Below are positions 19,562-30,734 of a stretch of DNA of 52,651 nucleotides, one piece after another. Position 1 is the first letter of the stretch. Each line of letters begins with the position of its first letter. The stretch is taken from NCBI RefSeq assembly GCF_000422765.1, contig NZ_AUGR01000026.1, positions 1-52,651 of the forward strand, read 5' to 3'. The position numbers and the translations under genes are program-made. Below the pieces are notes generated by a model. It did no database searches and was not told the DNA's origin. It saw only the letters and a list, made by a program, of their open reading frames with translations. This stretch comes from Neptunomonas japonica DSM 18939 (GTDB lineage: Bacteria; Pseudomonadota; Gammaproteobacteria; Pseudomonadales; Balneatricaceae).

Positions 19562-20509
19562 ATGGAGTTGAGGTGGTTAGATGATTTTATCGCCTTGGCT
19601 GGTACTCGTCATTTCTCTCGAGCAGCGGAAGAGCGTAATGTTACTCAGCCTACGTTGAGTCGTCGCATTAAATTACTCGAAGATGAGATGGGGGTGACGC
19701 TGATTGACCGAAATACTCTGCCGTTGAGCTTAACCCCCGCCGGAGAGATTTTTCTTTCTGGGGCAGAGAACATGTCGCGCATCGCTCGTGATACAAAATC
19801 TCAATGTCGTGAGATACGTAAGCAAGTAGAAAGTCGTTTACGTTTTGCCACCACGCAAACACTTTACTTGTTGTTTTATAGGAACTGGTTGATGCCAGCT
19901 TCTGAGCGACATAATATTCCAATTGACTTAAATCTGAACTCAACATCGTGGGCTGCCAGCGACTTTGTTGCCGCGTTAACACAAGGGCAGTGCGACCTAG
20001 TGCTGTGTTATTGGCATCCCTTGATAAATTTCATACAAGAGCTTGAAGGCCCCGAGTTTGAATACTTAGTGGTATGCGATGAAGAGCTAGTTCCCGTTAC
20101 GGCGTTAGGGGAAGATAACCAGCCTCTCTTTCAGCTTCCTGGGAGTCCTCGTAACCCTCTTCCTTATATTAGCTATCACGCGAGCTCATTCTTAAGGCCG
20201 TTGGTTGATCATTCCCTACTTAAAGTAGCTCAGCCCCCAGATCTGGTTACTATCAATGAAAATATGCACTCGGTAAGTGTGAAGGCCATGATTAAAGAGG
20301 GTTTTGGTGTAGGTTGGTTACCAAAGCGTTTGGTGAGCGAAAGCCTTACATATAACAGCCTTTCGCTGGCGGGGAATGAGCAATGGAATATTCCACTACA
20401 AATTCGTTTATACCGTTTGAAAGATAGCCACCGTGCAACGCTTGATCCTTTTTGGGAAAAAATGCGTGAAGAACTACAAACAGACGGACTCATAGAGGTG
20501 CAGACTTAA
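19562..20509 (+). CDS. LysR-family regulator, HypT-like
   Basis: The 315-residue product has an N-terminal winged HTH (WLDDFIALAGTRHFSRAAEE, NVTQPTLSRRIKLLEDEMGV) followed by a LysR effector domain. The spacing and motifs (LTPAGEIFLSGAENM, MHSVSVKAMIKEGFGVGWLP) resemble the YjiE/HypT branch, whose E. coli member responds to hypochlorite via methionine oxidation. Here it lies between two peptidase genes, with only 2 bp to the dipeptidase gene. It therefore more likely controls peptide use than bleach stress, but this is inference. Confidence 0.8.
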   Translation: MELRWLDDFIALAGTRHFSRAAEERNVTQPTLSRRIKLLEDEMGVTLIDRNTLPLSLTPAGEIFLSGAENMSRIARDTKSQCREIRKQVESRLRFATTQTLYLLFYRNWLMPASERHNIPIDLNLNSTSWAASDFVAALTQGQCDLVLCYWHPLINFIQELEGPEFEYLVVCDEELVPVTALGEDNQPLFQLPGSPRNPLPYISYHASSFLRPLVDHSLLKVAQPPDLVTINENMHSVSVKAMIKEGFGVGWLPKRLVSESLTYNSLSLAGNEQWNIPLQIRLYRLKDSHRATLDPFWEKMREELQTDGLIEVQT

Positions 20510-20511
20510 TT

Positions 20512-21831
20512 ATGGAAGCTCTATTTAGAGATCACCTAGCTATCCTTGTGCAACGCTGCGCTGCTTTGTTTGAGCAAGAGCAATTGGATGCCATGTTAAT
20601 TCACTCCGGAAGTACTAAAAATTACTTTCTTGATGACTATGCACCGGCATTTAAGCCCAATCCACACTTTGTACAATGGATGCCGTTTCTAACAGAGCAC
20701 CCAGAATGCTGGGTACTTATCAAGCCTGGCTGTAAACCGAGCTTATATATCTACTCGCCTGATGATTTTTGGCATATGACAGCGACAGAGCCCGCTGATT
20801 TTTGGAGTGAACTATTTGATGTTCACTTATACACAGATCAAGCAGCTCAGCTAAAACAGATCAGTATTAATGGTGATGTAGCATTGATATCTGAAAATAA
20901 TATTGAGCTCTCGCATTTAAAACTGAAGCATAATCCAGAGTCGTTGATGCATGCTTTGCATTACCAGCGTGCAGAAAAAACGGCATGGGAGCAACGCTGC
21001 ATTCGTGAAGCTAACCGCATTGCGATTAAAGGCCATCGCTTTACACGACGTGGGTTTTTTGAAGGCTTAAGTGAGTTTGAATTACATCAAGGTTACCTGA
21101 GTGCCACGACTCATCTTGAACGTGAATTGCCTTACAGCAATATTGTTGGCCTTAATGAGCATGCCGCTGTACTGCATTACCAGTATAAAGATCGTATTGC
21201 TCCTTCGCAGCACCATACTTTACTGGTGGATGCTGGGGCTGTATGCCATGGCTATGTAGCGGATATTACACGTACGGTAAGCCAAGGTAGTCAGGATTTT
21301 CAGGCCTTGTTGACTGCGATGGACCAAGCGCAACTAGCACTGGTTGAAACAATTAAACCGGGCACCTCTTTTATTACTCTTCATGAAGAGATGCACCAGA
21401 AATTGTTTTCTATATTGTCCAATGCAGGAATCATTGAGCGTGCAGCACTGCTCGATCCTTTAGATAAATTATCGATTACACGCACTTTTTACCCGCATGG
21501 GCTAGGGCATTTATTGGGAATACAGGTACATGATATTGGTGGTTGGCAGCAAGACAGCGAAGGGCTAATACAAGCGCCACCGGTGCAGCATCCATTTTTA
21601 CGTTTAACACGTACGTTGACAGAAAATATGGTGGTTACTATTGAGCCAGGTTTGTATTTTATTCCGTTACTACTGGATCAATTGAAGTCTACACCACTTG
21701 CTCGCCATATTAACTGGGAGTTAGTGAACGAACTAACACCATGGGGAGGCATTCGTATTGAAGATAATGTGTGTGTTACCTCTACAGGTGTTCAGAACTA
21801 TACTCGCGATGCACTTAATGGATTGAATTAG
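20512..21831 (+). CDS. pepQ: Xaa-Pro dipeptidase (PepQ-like, M24B)
   Basis: The 439-residue product matches the length of PepQ prolidase. All five dinuclear metal ligands are visible: two Asp in LLVDAGAVCHGYVADITRTV, His in YPHGLGHLLGIQVHDIGG, Glu in TIEPGLYF and Glu in GGIRIEDN. It hydrolyses dipeptides with C-terminal proline in the cytoplasm; some homologues also split organophosphates. It begins 2 bp after the LysR stop codon, so the two are co-transcribed. Confidence 0.88.
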   Translation: MEALFRDHLAILVQRCAALFEQEQLDAMLIHSGSTKNYFLDDYAPAFKPNPHFVQWMPFLTEHPECWVLIKPGCKPSLYIYSPDDFWHMTATEPADFWSELFDVHLYTDQAAQLKQISINGDVALISENNIELSHLKLKHNPESLMHALHYQRAEKTAWEQRCIREANRIAIKGHRFTRRGFFEGLSEFELHQGYLSATTHLERELPYSNIVGLNEHAAVLHYQYKDRIAPSQHHTLLVDAGAVCHGYVADITRTVSQGSQDFQALLTAMDQAQLALVETIKPGTSFITLHEEMHQKLFSILSNAGIIERAALLDPLDKLSITRTFYPHGLGHLLGIQVHDIGGWQQDSEGLIQAPPVQHPFLRLTRTLTENMVVTIEPGLYFIPLLLDQLKSTPLARHINWELVNELTPWGGIRIEDNVCVTSTGVQNYTRDALNGLN

Positions 21832-21917
21832 CAGACAATCTACAGAGCAGGACTTTTGTTGCTTGTTTAAAGCTGGTAATTTGTGGACAGTGTTTTTAAA
21901 TAAGGCAAAAAGTCCTG

Positions 21918-22937
21918 ATGAGTCATGATAATAACGATCTACAGGTGCCAAATTTAGGGCCTGCAGATCGAAGCCCCGCACCTCTTAACGTCGATCAATC
22001 TGGCAAGAAAGTACATTCTGAACACCCTGCTGCTGCCGGAAACAATAATGGCGGTTGGACGACGACATTAATTCTGGTGTTATTGACGGCTGCGTGCAGT
22101 GGTTTAGGTTATGTCGGGTTTGGTATACAGCAAGCGATGGTTCAGCAACAGCAATCATTAAATAGTGCATCGGATCGTATTAATGAACTCGAAAAGCTGC
22201 TCAATGTTGCTAATGATAGTGCCGTGCAGACAGGTGAAACTTTAGAGCAGAAACTAGTCGCGGTGAATCAAGATGCTATAGAAAAATATACCCACTACGA
22301 TACTGAAATAGCTAAGTTATGGGATGTTGCTAATAAACGCAATAAAGCGAGTTTAGATGCATTAACGGCTGACCTGAAAAGCTTGTCCACTCGTGTTGAT
22401 AAGTCAGAGAAGTCTGGTAGTAAATTAACTAAAAGCCAGGCAGAGCAAGCAAAACAAGTCAGCGGTCTTGCTAAAGAGATTGCTCAAGCTAGCTTGTTAA
22501 CGACGAAAGTGACGGCTGTTGATAAGCAGTTAAATGAGTTAGTAAAAATAAATGGCCAATTATCTAAAGACCAAGAGTCAGTAGGTAAAGAACAAACAAA
22601 ATTAAGTGCCAGCACTGCTCAAACTCTTGCCGCATCAAAGAAGAATCTTGTCTCGCTGAAGCAGAGCCTGGCAACGTTACAGACACACATTGCTATTGTT
22701 GAAGAAACATTAGGTGACGAGCAATCACGCCAACTATCCTCTCTTAAAAAGCTAACCAGTCGATTAAGTACGCTAGAAAAACGACCTCGCAGCTCTGCAG
22801 GAAATGTTGCATCGAGGGTGCGCGTAAATGAGCAGGCAATTAGCGCCATTGATGGCACGCGTCGTCAAATGAACAGAGATATGATGTCGTTACAGCGAAA
22901 AGTAAACGCGTTGAGTGTGCGTATTAATAAGCTTTAA
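21918..22937 (+). CDS. Membrane-anchored coiled-coil protein, unknown function
   Basis: The 339-residue product has a Gly/Asn/Pro-rich cytoplasmic N-terminus of about 45 residues and one membrane helix (TTLILVLLTAACSGLGYVGF). A long, mostly helical periplasmic region rich in Lys, Gln, Ser, Leu and Glu follows, with extended heptad character (NELEKLL through the C-terminus). No catalytic motif is visible. The topology resembles envelope or cell-division spacer proteins. The ribosome-binding site is weak. I do not recognise the family. Confidence 0.75.
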   Translation: MSHDNNDLQVPNLGPADRSPAPLNVDQSGKKVHSEHPAAAGNNNGGWTTTLILVLLTAACSGLGYVGFGIQQAMVQQQQSLNSASDRINELEKLLNVANDSAVQTGETLEQKLVAVNQDAIEKYTHYDTEIAKLWDVANKRNKASLDALTADLKSLSTRVDKSEKSGSKLTKSQAEQAKQVSGLAKEIAQASLLTTKVTAVDKQLNELVKINGQLSKDQESVGKEQTKLSASTAQTLAASKKNLVSLKQSLATLQTHIAIVEETLGDEQSRQLSSLKKLTSRLSTLEKRPRSSAGNVASRVRVNEQAISAIDGTRRQMNRDMMSLQRKVNALSVRINKL

Positions 22938-23004
22938 AGGCTTGTATGTTTTAAAGCGAATTTAATGTTCTTTTTATGAAAACAGCTTGGTTAGGAAGTT
23001 CTCT

Positions 23005-23610
23005 ATGTTGAAAGTATATGGCAGTGCGTTATCTCGGGCGGGCATGGTTATGGTCACACTTGAGACGCTAGGGTTAGAGTATGAGCTTATTAACATAGGT
23101 ACACGTAGTGAGGCTTCCCAGTCACCTGAGTATCGACAGATAAACCCAACAGGTAAGGTGCCTACCTTGCAGGATGGGGACTTTGTCTTATTCGAGACAC
23201 AGGCTATCTTGTATTACTTAGTCAGGAAGCATGGCAAAGGGCGTTTATGGGCTGACTCGCCAGAAGCTGAAGCAAATATTTTGCGTTGGTCATTGTTTAT
23301 CAGCAATCAATTGGAAGCTTCGGCACTGGATATGCTGTTGCAGTTCAAAGGTGTACTACAGGATTCTAGTGGGCTTGATAAAGCGAATGCCACTTTAGAG
23401 CGCTTCTTGCCTGTTTTAGAAGAGCAGCTTGTAGGGAAAGACTATTTAGTCGGGAATAAAACCATCGCTGATATTCATGGGGCTATGGTCCTTAGTTGGC
23501 CAAAGCTTGCTGGCTTTGATTATGCTCCTTACCCTAATGTTGCGGCTTGGATTCGCAGGATTCTTTCATCACCTGAAAATAAAAAAGTAGCTACTGCTGC
23601 AAAAACTTAA
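23005..23610 (+). CDS. Glutathione S-transferase family protein
   Basis: ATG 23005 follows AGGAAG and is preferred to the in-frame TTG at 22987. The 201-residue product has an N-terminal thioredoxin-like domain (MLKVYGSALSRAGMVMVTLE, NPTGKVPTLQDGDFVLFETQ with the cis-Pro and Glu-Thr/Ser glutathione contacts). A C-terminal helical domain with the N-capping-like motif TIADIHG follows. Substrate unknown. Confidence 0.85.
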   Translation: MLKVYGSALSRAGMVMVTLETLGLEYELINIGTRSEASQSPEYRQINPTGKVPTLQDGDFVLFETQAILYYLVRKHGKGRLWADSPEAEANILRWSLFISNQLEASALDMLLQFKGVLQDSSGLDKANATLERFLPVLEEQLVGKDYLVGNKTIADIHGAMVLSWPKLAGFDYAPYPNVAAWIRRILSSPENKKVATAAKT

Positions 23611-23784
23611 ACACGAATATGAATGAGTCGTTTTAGCGATAACTCTAAATGAGAGTTGTCGCAATGGCGCTTAATAACCGTTCTAAAACATAGCGCTTAT
23701 TTAGAGTGTAAAAAATTTGCGCAATCTAGAGTAGCAAGGCAAAATACTCGCTCTTAAAATAGCAAAGGTTGTAAACACGAACCG

Positions 23785-24345
23785 ATGAGGATTCGAACGT
23801 TTTTTGCCCTACGGCTGCATGACTCCGTTGTAAGGCAGTTGGCTGATCATGCCGATGGCTTGTGTGAATATGACCGCAAGCTCGAAGTGGACTGGGTTGA
23901 TTCTGACCAATACCATTTAACCCTTTGCTTTCTTGGTGACACGGCTCTTGATCAAGTTGAATTGCTTGAACAACTAGCAAAGCAACAATTGAAAGATGAG
24001 CTGTCATTCCAAGTTTGTTTAGAAAAAGTTAATTATTACGAAATTAGTAAAAAACTATCATTAATAGCGGCACTGCCTTCAGAGAATAAAGCGTTACGTT
24101 CTTTGCAACAAAGTGTGGCTAACATGGTTAAAGAAGCCGGCATAAAGAGTGATTTGGCTGATTTCAAACCGCATATCACATTAGGGAAGCTGCCTAACCA
24201 AAATAAGCTTAAACACCCTAAACAGTGGCCAGAGTTAAACTTATACAGCTTAGCTGACTCAGTGGTTTTACTGCAGAGTAAGCCCGGTGAACACGGTTCT
24301 GTTTATACGCCATTGTTTGAAATCGACCTGCAAGACCTTGCCTAA
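23785..24345 (+). CDS. thpR: RNA 2',3'-cyclic phosphodiesterase (2'-5' RNA ligase family)
   Basis: The 186-residue product opens RIRTFFALRL and has both HxTx catalytic motifs: HLTL in YHLTLCFLGD and HITL in FKPHITLGKL. It belongs to the 2H phosphoesterases that open RNA 2',3'-cyclic phosphates and can seal 2'-5' ends in vitro. It is cytoplasmic and complete. The 174-bp gap upstream shows only a weak inverted repeat. Confidence 0.9.
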   Translation: MRIRTFFALRLHDSVVRQLADHADGLCEYDRKLEVDWVDSDQYHLTLCFLGDTALDQVELLEQLAKQQLKDELSFQVCLEKVNYYEISKKLSLIAALPSENKALRSLQQSVANMVKEAGIKSDLADFKPHITLGKLPNQNKLKHPKQWPELNLYSLADSVVLLQSKPGEHGSVYTPLFEIDLQDLA

Positions 24346-24416
24346 CGCTTATGTAAATCAAATGTTAGGTAAGAAGCTCAATAACCCTCAAGCATGAAAA
24401 CGAGTAAGTATTAAGT

Positions 24417-25778
24417 ATGCGAAGCCCAGAATTATTGTCTCCTGCGGGGACATTAAAAAACATGAAATATGCATTTGCCTATGGCGCAGATGCTGTTTAT
24501 GCCGGACAGCCTCGATATAGTCTGCGGGTGCGTAATAACGACTTTACTATGGCGAATCTTGCAGAGGGTATTGATTACGCTCATCAGCTAAATAAAAAGT
24601 TTTTTCTGGCCAGTAATATCTTGCCACATAACAGCAAGTTGACGACTTATATCGATGACCTTCGCCCAGTTATTGCGATGGGGCCCGATGCAATTATTAT
24701 GTCGGACCCAGGTTTAATCATGCTGGTGAAAGAAAACTTCCCAGATATACCTATTCACTTGTCAGTACAAGCGAACACGATGAACTGGGCTGCCGTTAAA
24801 TTCTGGCATCAGGCAGGTATTGAGCGAGTTATATTGTCACGTGAGTTGTCGTTAGACGAAATTGCTGAGATTCGTCAGCGTTGTCCAGAAATGGAAATCG
24901 AAGTTTTCGTCCACGGCGCTTTGTGTATCGCTTATTCTGGCCGTTGCTTGCTTTCTGGCTATATTAATAAGCGCGATCCTAATCAGGGTACTTGCACTAA
25001 TACATGCCGTTGGAAGTACGATGCACACGAGGCTAAACAGGATGATTCGGGTGATATCATTCCAGTGCAGTCTTTTGATCCTGCACAAGAAAAAAATGCG
25101 CCAGCTTTAGGTGAAGGTGAGCATACCGATAAGATTTTCCTGCTTCAGGAAGAGACTCGCCCGGGTGAATATATGCCAGCTTTTGAAGATGAGCACGGTA
25201 CATATATTATGAACTCAAAAGACCTGCGCGCTATTCAGCACGTACATAAATTAGCAGAGATGGGCGTAGACTCGCTAAAAATTGAAGGGCGTACTAAGTC
25301 GCACTATTATGCAGCACGCACCGCGCAAACTTATCGTAAGGCGATTGATGATGCTGTCGCTGGGCGACCGTTTGATATGGGTCTAATGGATGAGTTGGAA
25401 AACTTAGCAAGCCGTGGTTTTACGGAAGGCTTTTATCGTCGTCATGTTCATGATGAATATCAAAATTATGAAACTGGGCACTCTATCGGCGTGCATCAGC
25501 AGTTTGTTGGTGAAGTTTCGAACTACGATGCAGAAGCGGGCATGATGACCATTGAAGTGAAAAACCACTTTAAGAAAGGTGATACGCTTGAGCTGATGAC
25601 ACCAACAGGTAACCGAAAATTCACATTGGATACCATGATCAACAAACGTGGTGAATCTGTGGATGTTGCGCCAGGCTCTGGTCATGTCATGCAGATACCC
25701 ATGGATTTCGAAGCGGGTATTGATATGAGCTATGCTTTATTGATGCGCGATTTGCCTAATGCACCAGGTGCAGCGTAA
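24417..25778 (+). CDS. trhP: tRNA U34 hydroxylation protein TrhP (peptidase U32 family, YegQ)
   Basis: At 453 residues it equals E. coli YegQ in length. It begins with PELLSPAGTLKNMKYAFAYG. The U32 signature EVFVHGALCIAYSGRCLLSG is followed by further cysteines in NQGTCTNTC, likely Fe-S ligands. In E. coli TrhP makes 5-hydroxyuridine at tRNA position 34 using prephenate. A terminator follows its stop codon. Confidence 0.93.
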   Translation: MRSPELLSPAGTLKNMKYAFAYGADAVYAGQPRYSLRVRNNDFTMANLAEGIDYAHQLNKKFFLASNILPHNSKLTTYIDDLRPVIAMGPDAIIMSDPGLIMLVKENFPDIPIHLSVQANTMNWAAVKFWHQAGIERVILSRELSLDEIAEIRQRCPEMEIEVFVHGALCIAYSGRCLLSGYINKRDPNQGTCTNTCRWKYDAHEAKQDDSGDIIPVQSFDPAQEKNAPALGEGEHTDKIFLLQEETRPGEYMPAFEDEHGTYIMNSKDLRAIQHVHKLAEMGVDSLKIEGRTKSHYYAARTAQTYRKAIDDAVAGRPFDMGLMDELENLASRGFTEGFYRRHVHDEYQNYETGHSIGVHQQFVGEVSNYDAEAGMMTIEVKNHFKKGDTLELMTPTGNRKFTLDTMINKRGESVDVAPGSGHVMQIPMDFEAGIDMSYALLMRDLPNAPGAA

Positions 25779-25801
25779 GCGCTAACAACCACTGATCTAT
25801 T

Positions 25802-25827
25802 AAAAGGTGCTCAAGGGCGCCTTTTTT
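25802..25827 (+). terminator. Terminator of trhP
   Basis: AAAGGTGC / GCGCCTTT pair with one wobble, the loop is 6 nt, and the T-run is six bases. The start codon of the next gene is only 9 bp beyond it. Confidence 0.75.
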
Positions 25828-25835
25828 AACGGCTT

Positions 25836-26708
25836 ATGAATCATATTAGAAAAGATAAATATAAATTCAGCCAGGCACTAAGGCCTTTTTCATTTGCTGT
25901 AGCATTAATTGCTTGTGGTGCAGGTGTGTCACTTGCGTGGGCTGATGGCGCGCAGAGCTTATTCAGCACCTTATTAGTGCTATTGGGTGGGGTTTTGTTG
26001 CAAGCTGGCGTTAACTTGATTAATGACTATTCGGATATCAGTGACCACTATAATTTGGGCATTGATCAGGTAGCGGCGATACAACAAAATTTTCGAATAG
26101 GCTTGTGCTGCTTTGGGTTAGCGACCTTGATTGGCTTATGGTTTGTTTACCAGATAGGTTTGGATTTCTTATATTTATGCCTCGTTGGCTTAGTGGGCGC
26201 TCTGGGCTACACATTACGACCCGTTAACTATAAAAGTAGAGGGCTGGGAGTCGTCTTGGTGTTTTGGTTGATGGGAGTATTAATGGTGGTTGGCAGCTAT
26301 CTAGCTGTTATGGGGCAATGGAGCTCTTCCATTATTCTTTTCAGTATTCCTATTAGCTTGTTGGTGTCTCTATTGTTGCTCAGCAATGAGCTAAGAGATT
26401 TCGAGGCCGATAAACAAGCTAACATACAAACATTGGTTGTGCGTATTGGTTACTCAGCAGGTAGCATCATTTACAAGGTGATCATTGCTTGTGTGGCGTT
26501 AAGCGTAGTATTGCTAGCGTGGTGGTTTGATCATGCTTGGTTATTATCTGGGCTAATGGCATTCATTTTTTTACCGAGGCTACTTGTCTTACTTAAAGCC
26601 AATGCCCCAGAGAGAGTGGCATTGACTAAGGGGAGTGGGCGCTTTTTGATGGCCTTTGGCGTGCTTTATAATATCTCTTTGCTCTTTGTTGCTTTTCCGC
26701 TGGTTTGA
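25836..26708 (+). CDS. UbiA/MenA-type prenyltransferase
   Basis: The 290-residue membrane protein has about eight hydrophobic segments. Both Asp-rich prenyl-diphosphate motifs are present: NLINDYSD near residue 60 and NELRDFEADKQANIQTLVVR near residue 185. The pattern is closest to MenA (1,4-dihydroxy-2-naphthoate prenyltransferase), but no other men gene is in view, so the acceptor is uncertain. Its start is 9 bp after the trhP terminator with no evident ribosome-binding site. Its last 43 bp overlap the convergent TetR gene. Confidence 0.75.
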   Translation: MNHIRKDKYKFSQALRPFSFAVALIACGAGVSLAWADGAQSLFSTLLVLLGGVLLQAGVNLINDYSDISDHYNLGIDQVAAIQQNFRIGLCCFGLATLIGLWFVYQIGLDFLYLCLVGLVGALGYTLRPVNYKSRGLGVVLVFWLMGVLMVVGSYLAVMGQWSSSIILFSIPISLLVSLLLLSNELRDFEADKQANIQTLVVRIGYSAGSIIYKVIIACVALSVVLLAWWFDHAWLLSGLMAFIFLPRLLVLLKANAPERVALTKGSGRFLMAFGVLYNISLLFVAFPLV

Positions 26709-27301
26709 ATCAACATATGAACGGTGGTTGTAGCAATGGCTTCTAGGTCTTCGCGATTTACATAGATACCATCGTTAAATAGCCGACATAGTCCGTGCAA
26801 TGCGGCCCAGCTGGCTTGTGCTATACGAAGCGTTGGCTCTTCCTGATTAAATAAATTCTTTTCTTTGAGTTCTTCGATCCATTCTACCCAAATTCTAAAG
26901 CTGCTTTTTGAGATCACCTTTAGTGATTCAGTGGGTGTGCCTGTTTTCCATATTTCACGACCGAACATGAGATCGTAAGTTTCTGGCTGCTCATTGGCAA
27001 AGCGAATATAGGCGAGTACGTATTGCTCAAATAGAGCCGCAGGTAGCAACGTTGGGTATTGGGCAGGTATTTTCTTTACCGCTTGATCTTGCTGTAAAAA
27101 ACCTTGTTCAGCGATAGCGCATAGCAGTTCGTTTTTATCTTTAAAATGATGATAAGGGGCGGTTCTAGAGACGCCGACTTGGTCTGCAAGCTTTCGTATA
27201 GAAAGGGATTCAACGCCACCTTCACGAATAATCGCCGTAGCTGTGTCTAGTAGAGTTTTGCGCAGGTCACCGTGGTGGTAAGTCTTTTTATCTTTAGTCA
27301 T
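26666..27301 (-). CDS. TetR-family repressor of fatty-acid degradation genes (inferred)
   Basis: The 211-residue product has a TetR HTH (GGVESLSIRKLADQVGVSRTAPYHHFKDK) and a C-terminal domain of the type seen in TetR regulators with a WHG motif (FGREIWKTGTP, ASWAALHGLCRLFNDG). It is divergent from the crotonase-fadH pair across 98 bp that contain two copies of a TTGACNNTGTCNA palindrome, so autoregulation and control of that pair are likely. An acyl-CoA would be the natural effector, but this is inference. It converges on and overlaps the prenyltransferase gene. Confidence 0.85.
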   Translation of the reverse strand: MTKDKKTYHHGDLRKTLLDTATAIIREGGVESLSIRKLADQVGVSRTAPYHHFKDKNELLCAIAEQGFLQQDQAVKKIPAQYPTLLPAALFEQYVLAYIRFANEQPETYDLMFGREIWKTGTPTESLKVISKSSFRIWVEWIEELKEKNLFNQEEPTLRIAQASWAALHGLCRLFNDGIYVNREDLEAIATTTVHMLIQTSGKATKSKEIL

Positions 27302-27324
27302 GGGGCGAAATTTATCAAGCTATC

Positions 27325-27364
27325 TTGACACTGTCAAAATAGAATATTATCTTGACGGTGTCTA
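27325..27364. promoter_or_regulatory. Two-copy palindromic operator in the TetR/crotonase intergenic region
   Basis: TTGACACTGTCAA at 27325-27337 is a perfect palindrome around one base. TTGACGGTGTCTA at 27352-27364 is a weaker copy; both follow ATC, so the centres are 27 bp apart in the same register. GATAAT at 27377-27382 could be the crotonase -10 element. The arrangement fits a TetR dimer pair repressing both directions. Confidence 0.7.
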
Positions 27365-27399
27365 GATTAATAAAATGATAATAAGATAAGGGAATTCAG

Positions 27400-28242
27400 A
27401 TGAGCTACCAAACCTTTGATCTGGTGGTAAATGATAAAATTGCACACCTGCAGTTGAATCGACCAGAGGCATATAACTCCATGAGTCGGGAGTTTTGGCG
27501 CGAGTTTCCAGAGGCTATAAGAGCTCTGGATATAACGGCAGAAGCACGTGTATTGGTGATTTCTTCAACGGGTAAGCATTTTTGTGCAGGAATGGATCTA
27601 GAAGTTTTTACTCAACCAGATCCTGACATGTTTCAAGGAGAAGCGGGGCGACGCGCAGAAGCGATGCGCCGTTTAGTGCAGCAATTACAAGCCTGCTTTT
27701 CTGTGCTGGAAGATGTACGTATGCCAGTGCTCACAGCCATACAAGGCGGTTGCATAGGTGGTGCCTTAGATCTGGTGTGTGCGAGTGATATGCGTTATTG
27801 CACCAAAGATGCCTTCTTCACGGTAAAAGAGACTGAGCTGGGGATGACAGCCGATTTAGGCACGTTACAACGTTTGCCGCAGCTCGTTGCTCCGGGTTTA
27901 GCGCGTGAGCTTGCCTATACAGGCCGGAAAATGTTGGCAGAAGAAGCGGTTACCTCAGGCTTTGTAAATGAAGTGTTTGACGATCAAGACCAAATGCTCA
28001 GTGGTGTTAAGAAAATAGCTGAGTTGATTTCACAAAGGTCACCGTTAGCGGTCACCGGTTGTAAGCAGATGATCAATTATGCGCGTGATCACAGCACGGC
28101 TGATAGTCTGAGCTATATGGCGACGTGGCAGGCCGGTATGTTTCAGCCCGCGGATATGATGCAAACATTTGCGGCGAAGATGTCAGGTAAACAACCTGAT
28201 TTTGAAGGGCTAAGACCCATAAAATCTGCCTTCACAGAGTAA
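27400..28242 (+). CDS. Crotonase family, delta3,5-delta2,4-dienoyl-CoA isomerase-like
   Basis: The 280-residue product has the enoyl-CoA hydratase/isomerase fold. HFCAGMDLEVF and QGGCIGGALDLVCASDMRYC form the oxyanion hole. VKETELGMTADLGTLQRLP matches dienoyl-CoA isomerases, including the acidic Glu and Asp catalytic positions, better than enoyl-CoA hydratases. AAGGGA precedes the ATG. The gene for 2,4-dienoyl-CoA reductase follows, which supports a shared role in beta-oxidation of unsaturated acyl-CoAs with odd-numbered double bonds. Confidence 0.8.
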   Translation: MSYQTFDLVVNDKIAHLQLNRPEAYNSMSREFWREFPEAIRALDITAEARVLVISSTGKHFCAGMDLEVFTQPDPDMFQGEAGRRAEAMRRLVQQLQACFSVLEDVRMPVLTAIQGGCIGGALDLVCASDMRYCTKDAFFTVKETELGMTADLGTLQRLPQLVAPGLARELAYTGRKMLAEEAVTSGFVNEVFDDQDQMLSGVKKIAELISQRSPLAVTGCKQMINYARDHSTADSLSYMATWQAGMFQPADMMQTFAAKMSGKQPDFEGLRPIKSAFTE

Positions 28243-30309
<2,067 letters not shown>

Positions 30310-30342
30310 AAATCGATATCCGCTATTACGAAACAAAAAAAT

Positions 30343-30373
30343 GCCGTTTCATTAATGTGAAGCGGCTTTTATT
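30343..30373 (+). terminator. Terminator of the crotonase-fadH operon
   Basis: GCCGTTTCA / TGAAGCGGC pair over 9 bp with one wobble; the loop is TTAATG, with A-rich sequence before and TTTTATT after. Confidence 0.85.
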
Positions 30374-30707
30374 GTGAGCTAACTTTCCTGTTGATAAGTA
30401 AGCTCTATTTTATGTGCGTCTATACAGTATATTTTTATTTTCTCAGGTTACGTGCGCGTTTTGCCACAAATGGATTGCCCATTGTGCACGGTTTGTTCTG
30501 GTATTTGATTAGAAAGTTATGCATTATCAAGTAGATAAGGAAAAGCGCAGTAAAATACCGTGCCAATCTGAGCGATTAAAACGCGCATGCTTATTTTCAA
30601 CGGAGGAAAATAACAGATGCAGTCAAAAAATCTATATTTATCAATCCTCTTCAAATCAATGCACTCTTAGCAGTCTGCGCGTAAACGCGCATGCGCAGTA
30701 TTAAAAT
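30374..30707. other. Gene-free left flank of the cassette region
   Basis: No convincing gene lies in these 334 bp. AAACGCGCATGC occurs twice, at 30579-30590 and 30683-30694, and the second copy sits in a GC-rich inverted repeat (GCGCGT / ACGCGC). GTTATGC at 30515 resembles a cassette-start core site, so the stretch may be the remnant of an older cassette. A 17-codon frame at 30617-30670 has a GGAGG 10 nt before its ATG but is too short to support. Confidence 0.4.
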
Positions 30708-30734
30708 GTTACATGCACAACTACGTAGGAAGTT

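Noticed and set aside
30617-30670. 17-codon frame with GGAGG upstream
   Set aside because: It is too short to judge, with no downstream gene arrangement typical of a leader peptide; possibly the stub of a lost cassette gene.
30519-30704. 61-codon frame in the left cassette flank
   Set aside because: There is no ribosome-binding site or recognisable fold, it spans repeats and inverted repeats, and its composition is non-coding-like.
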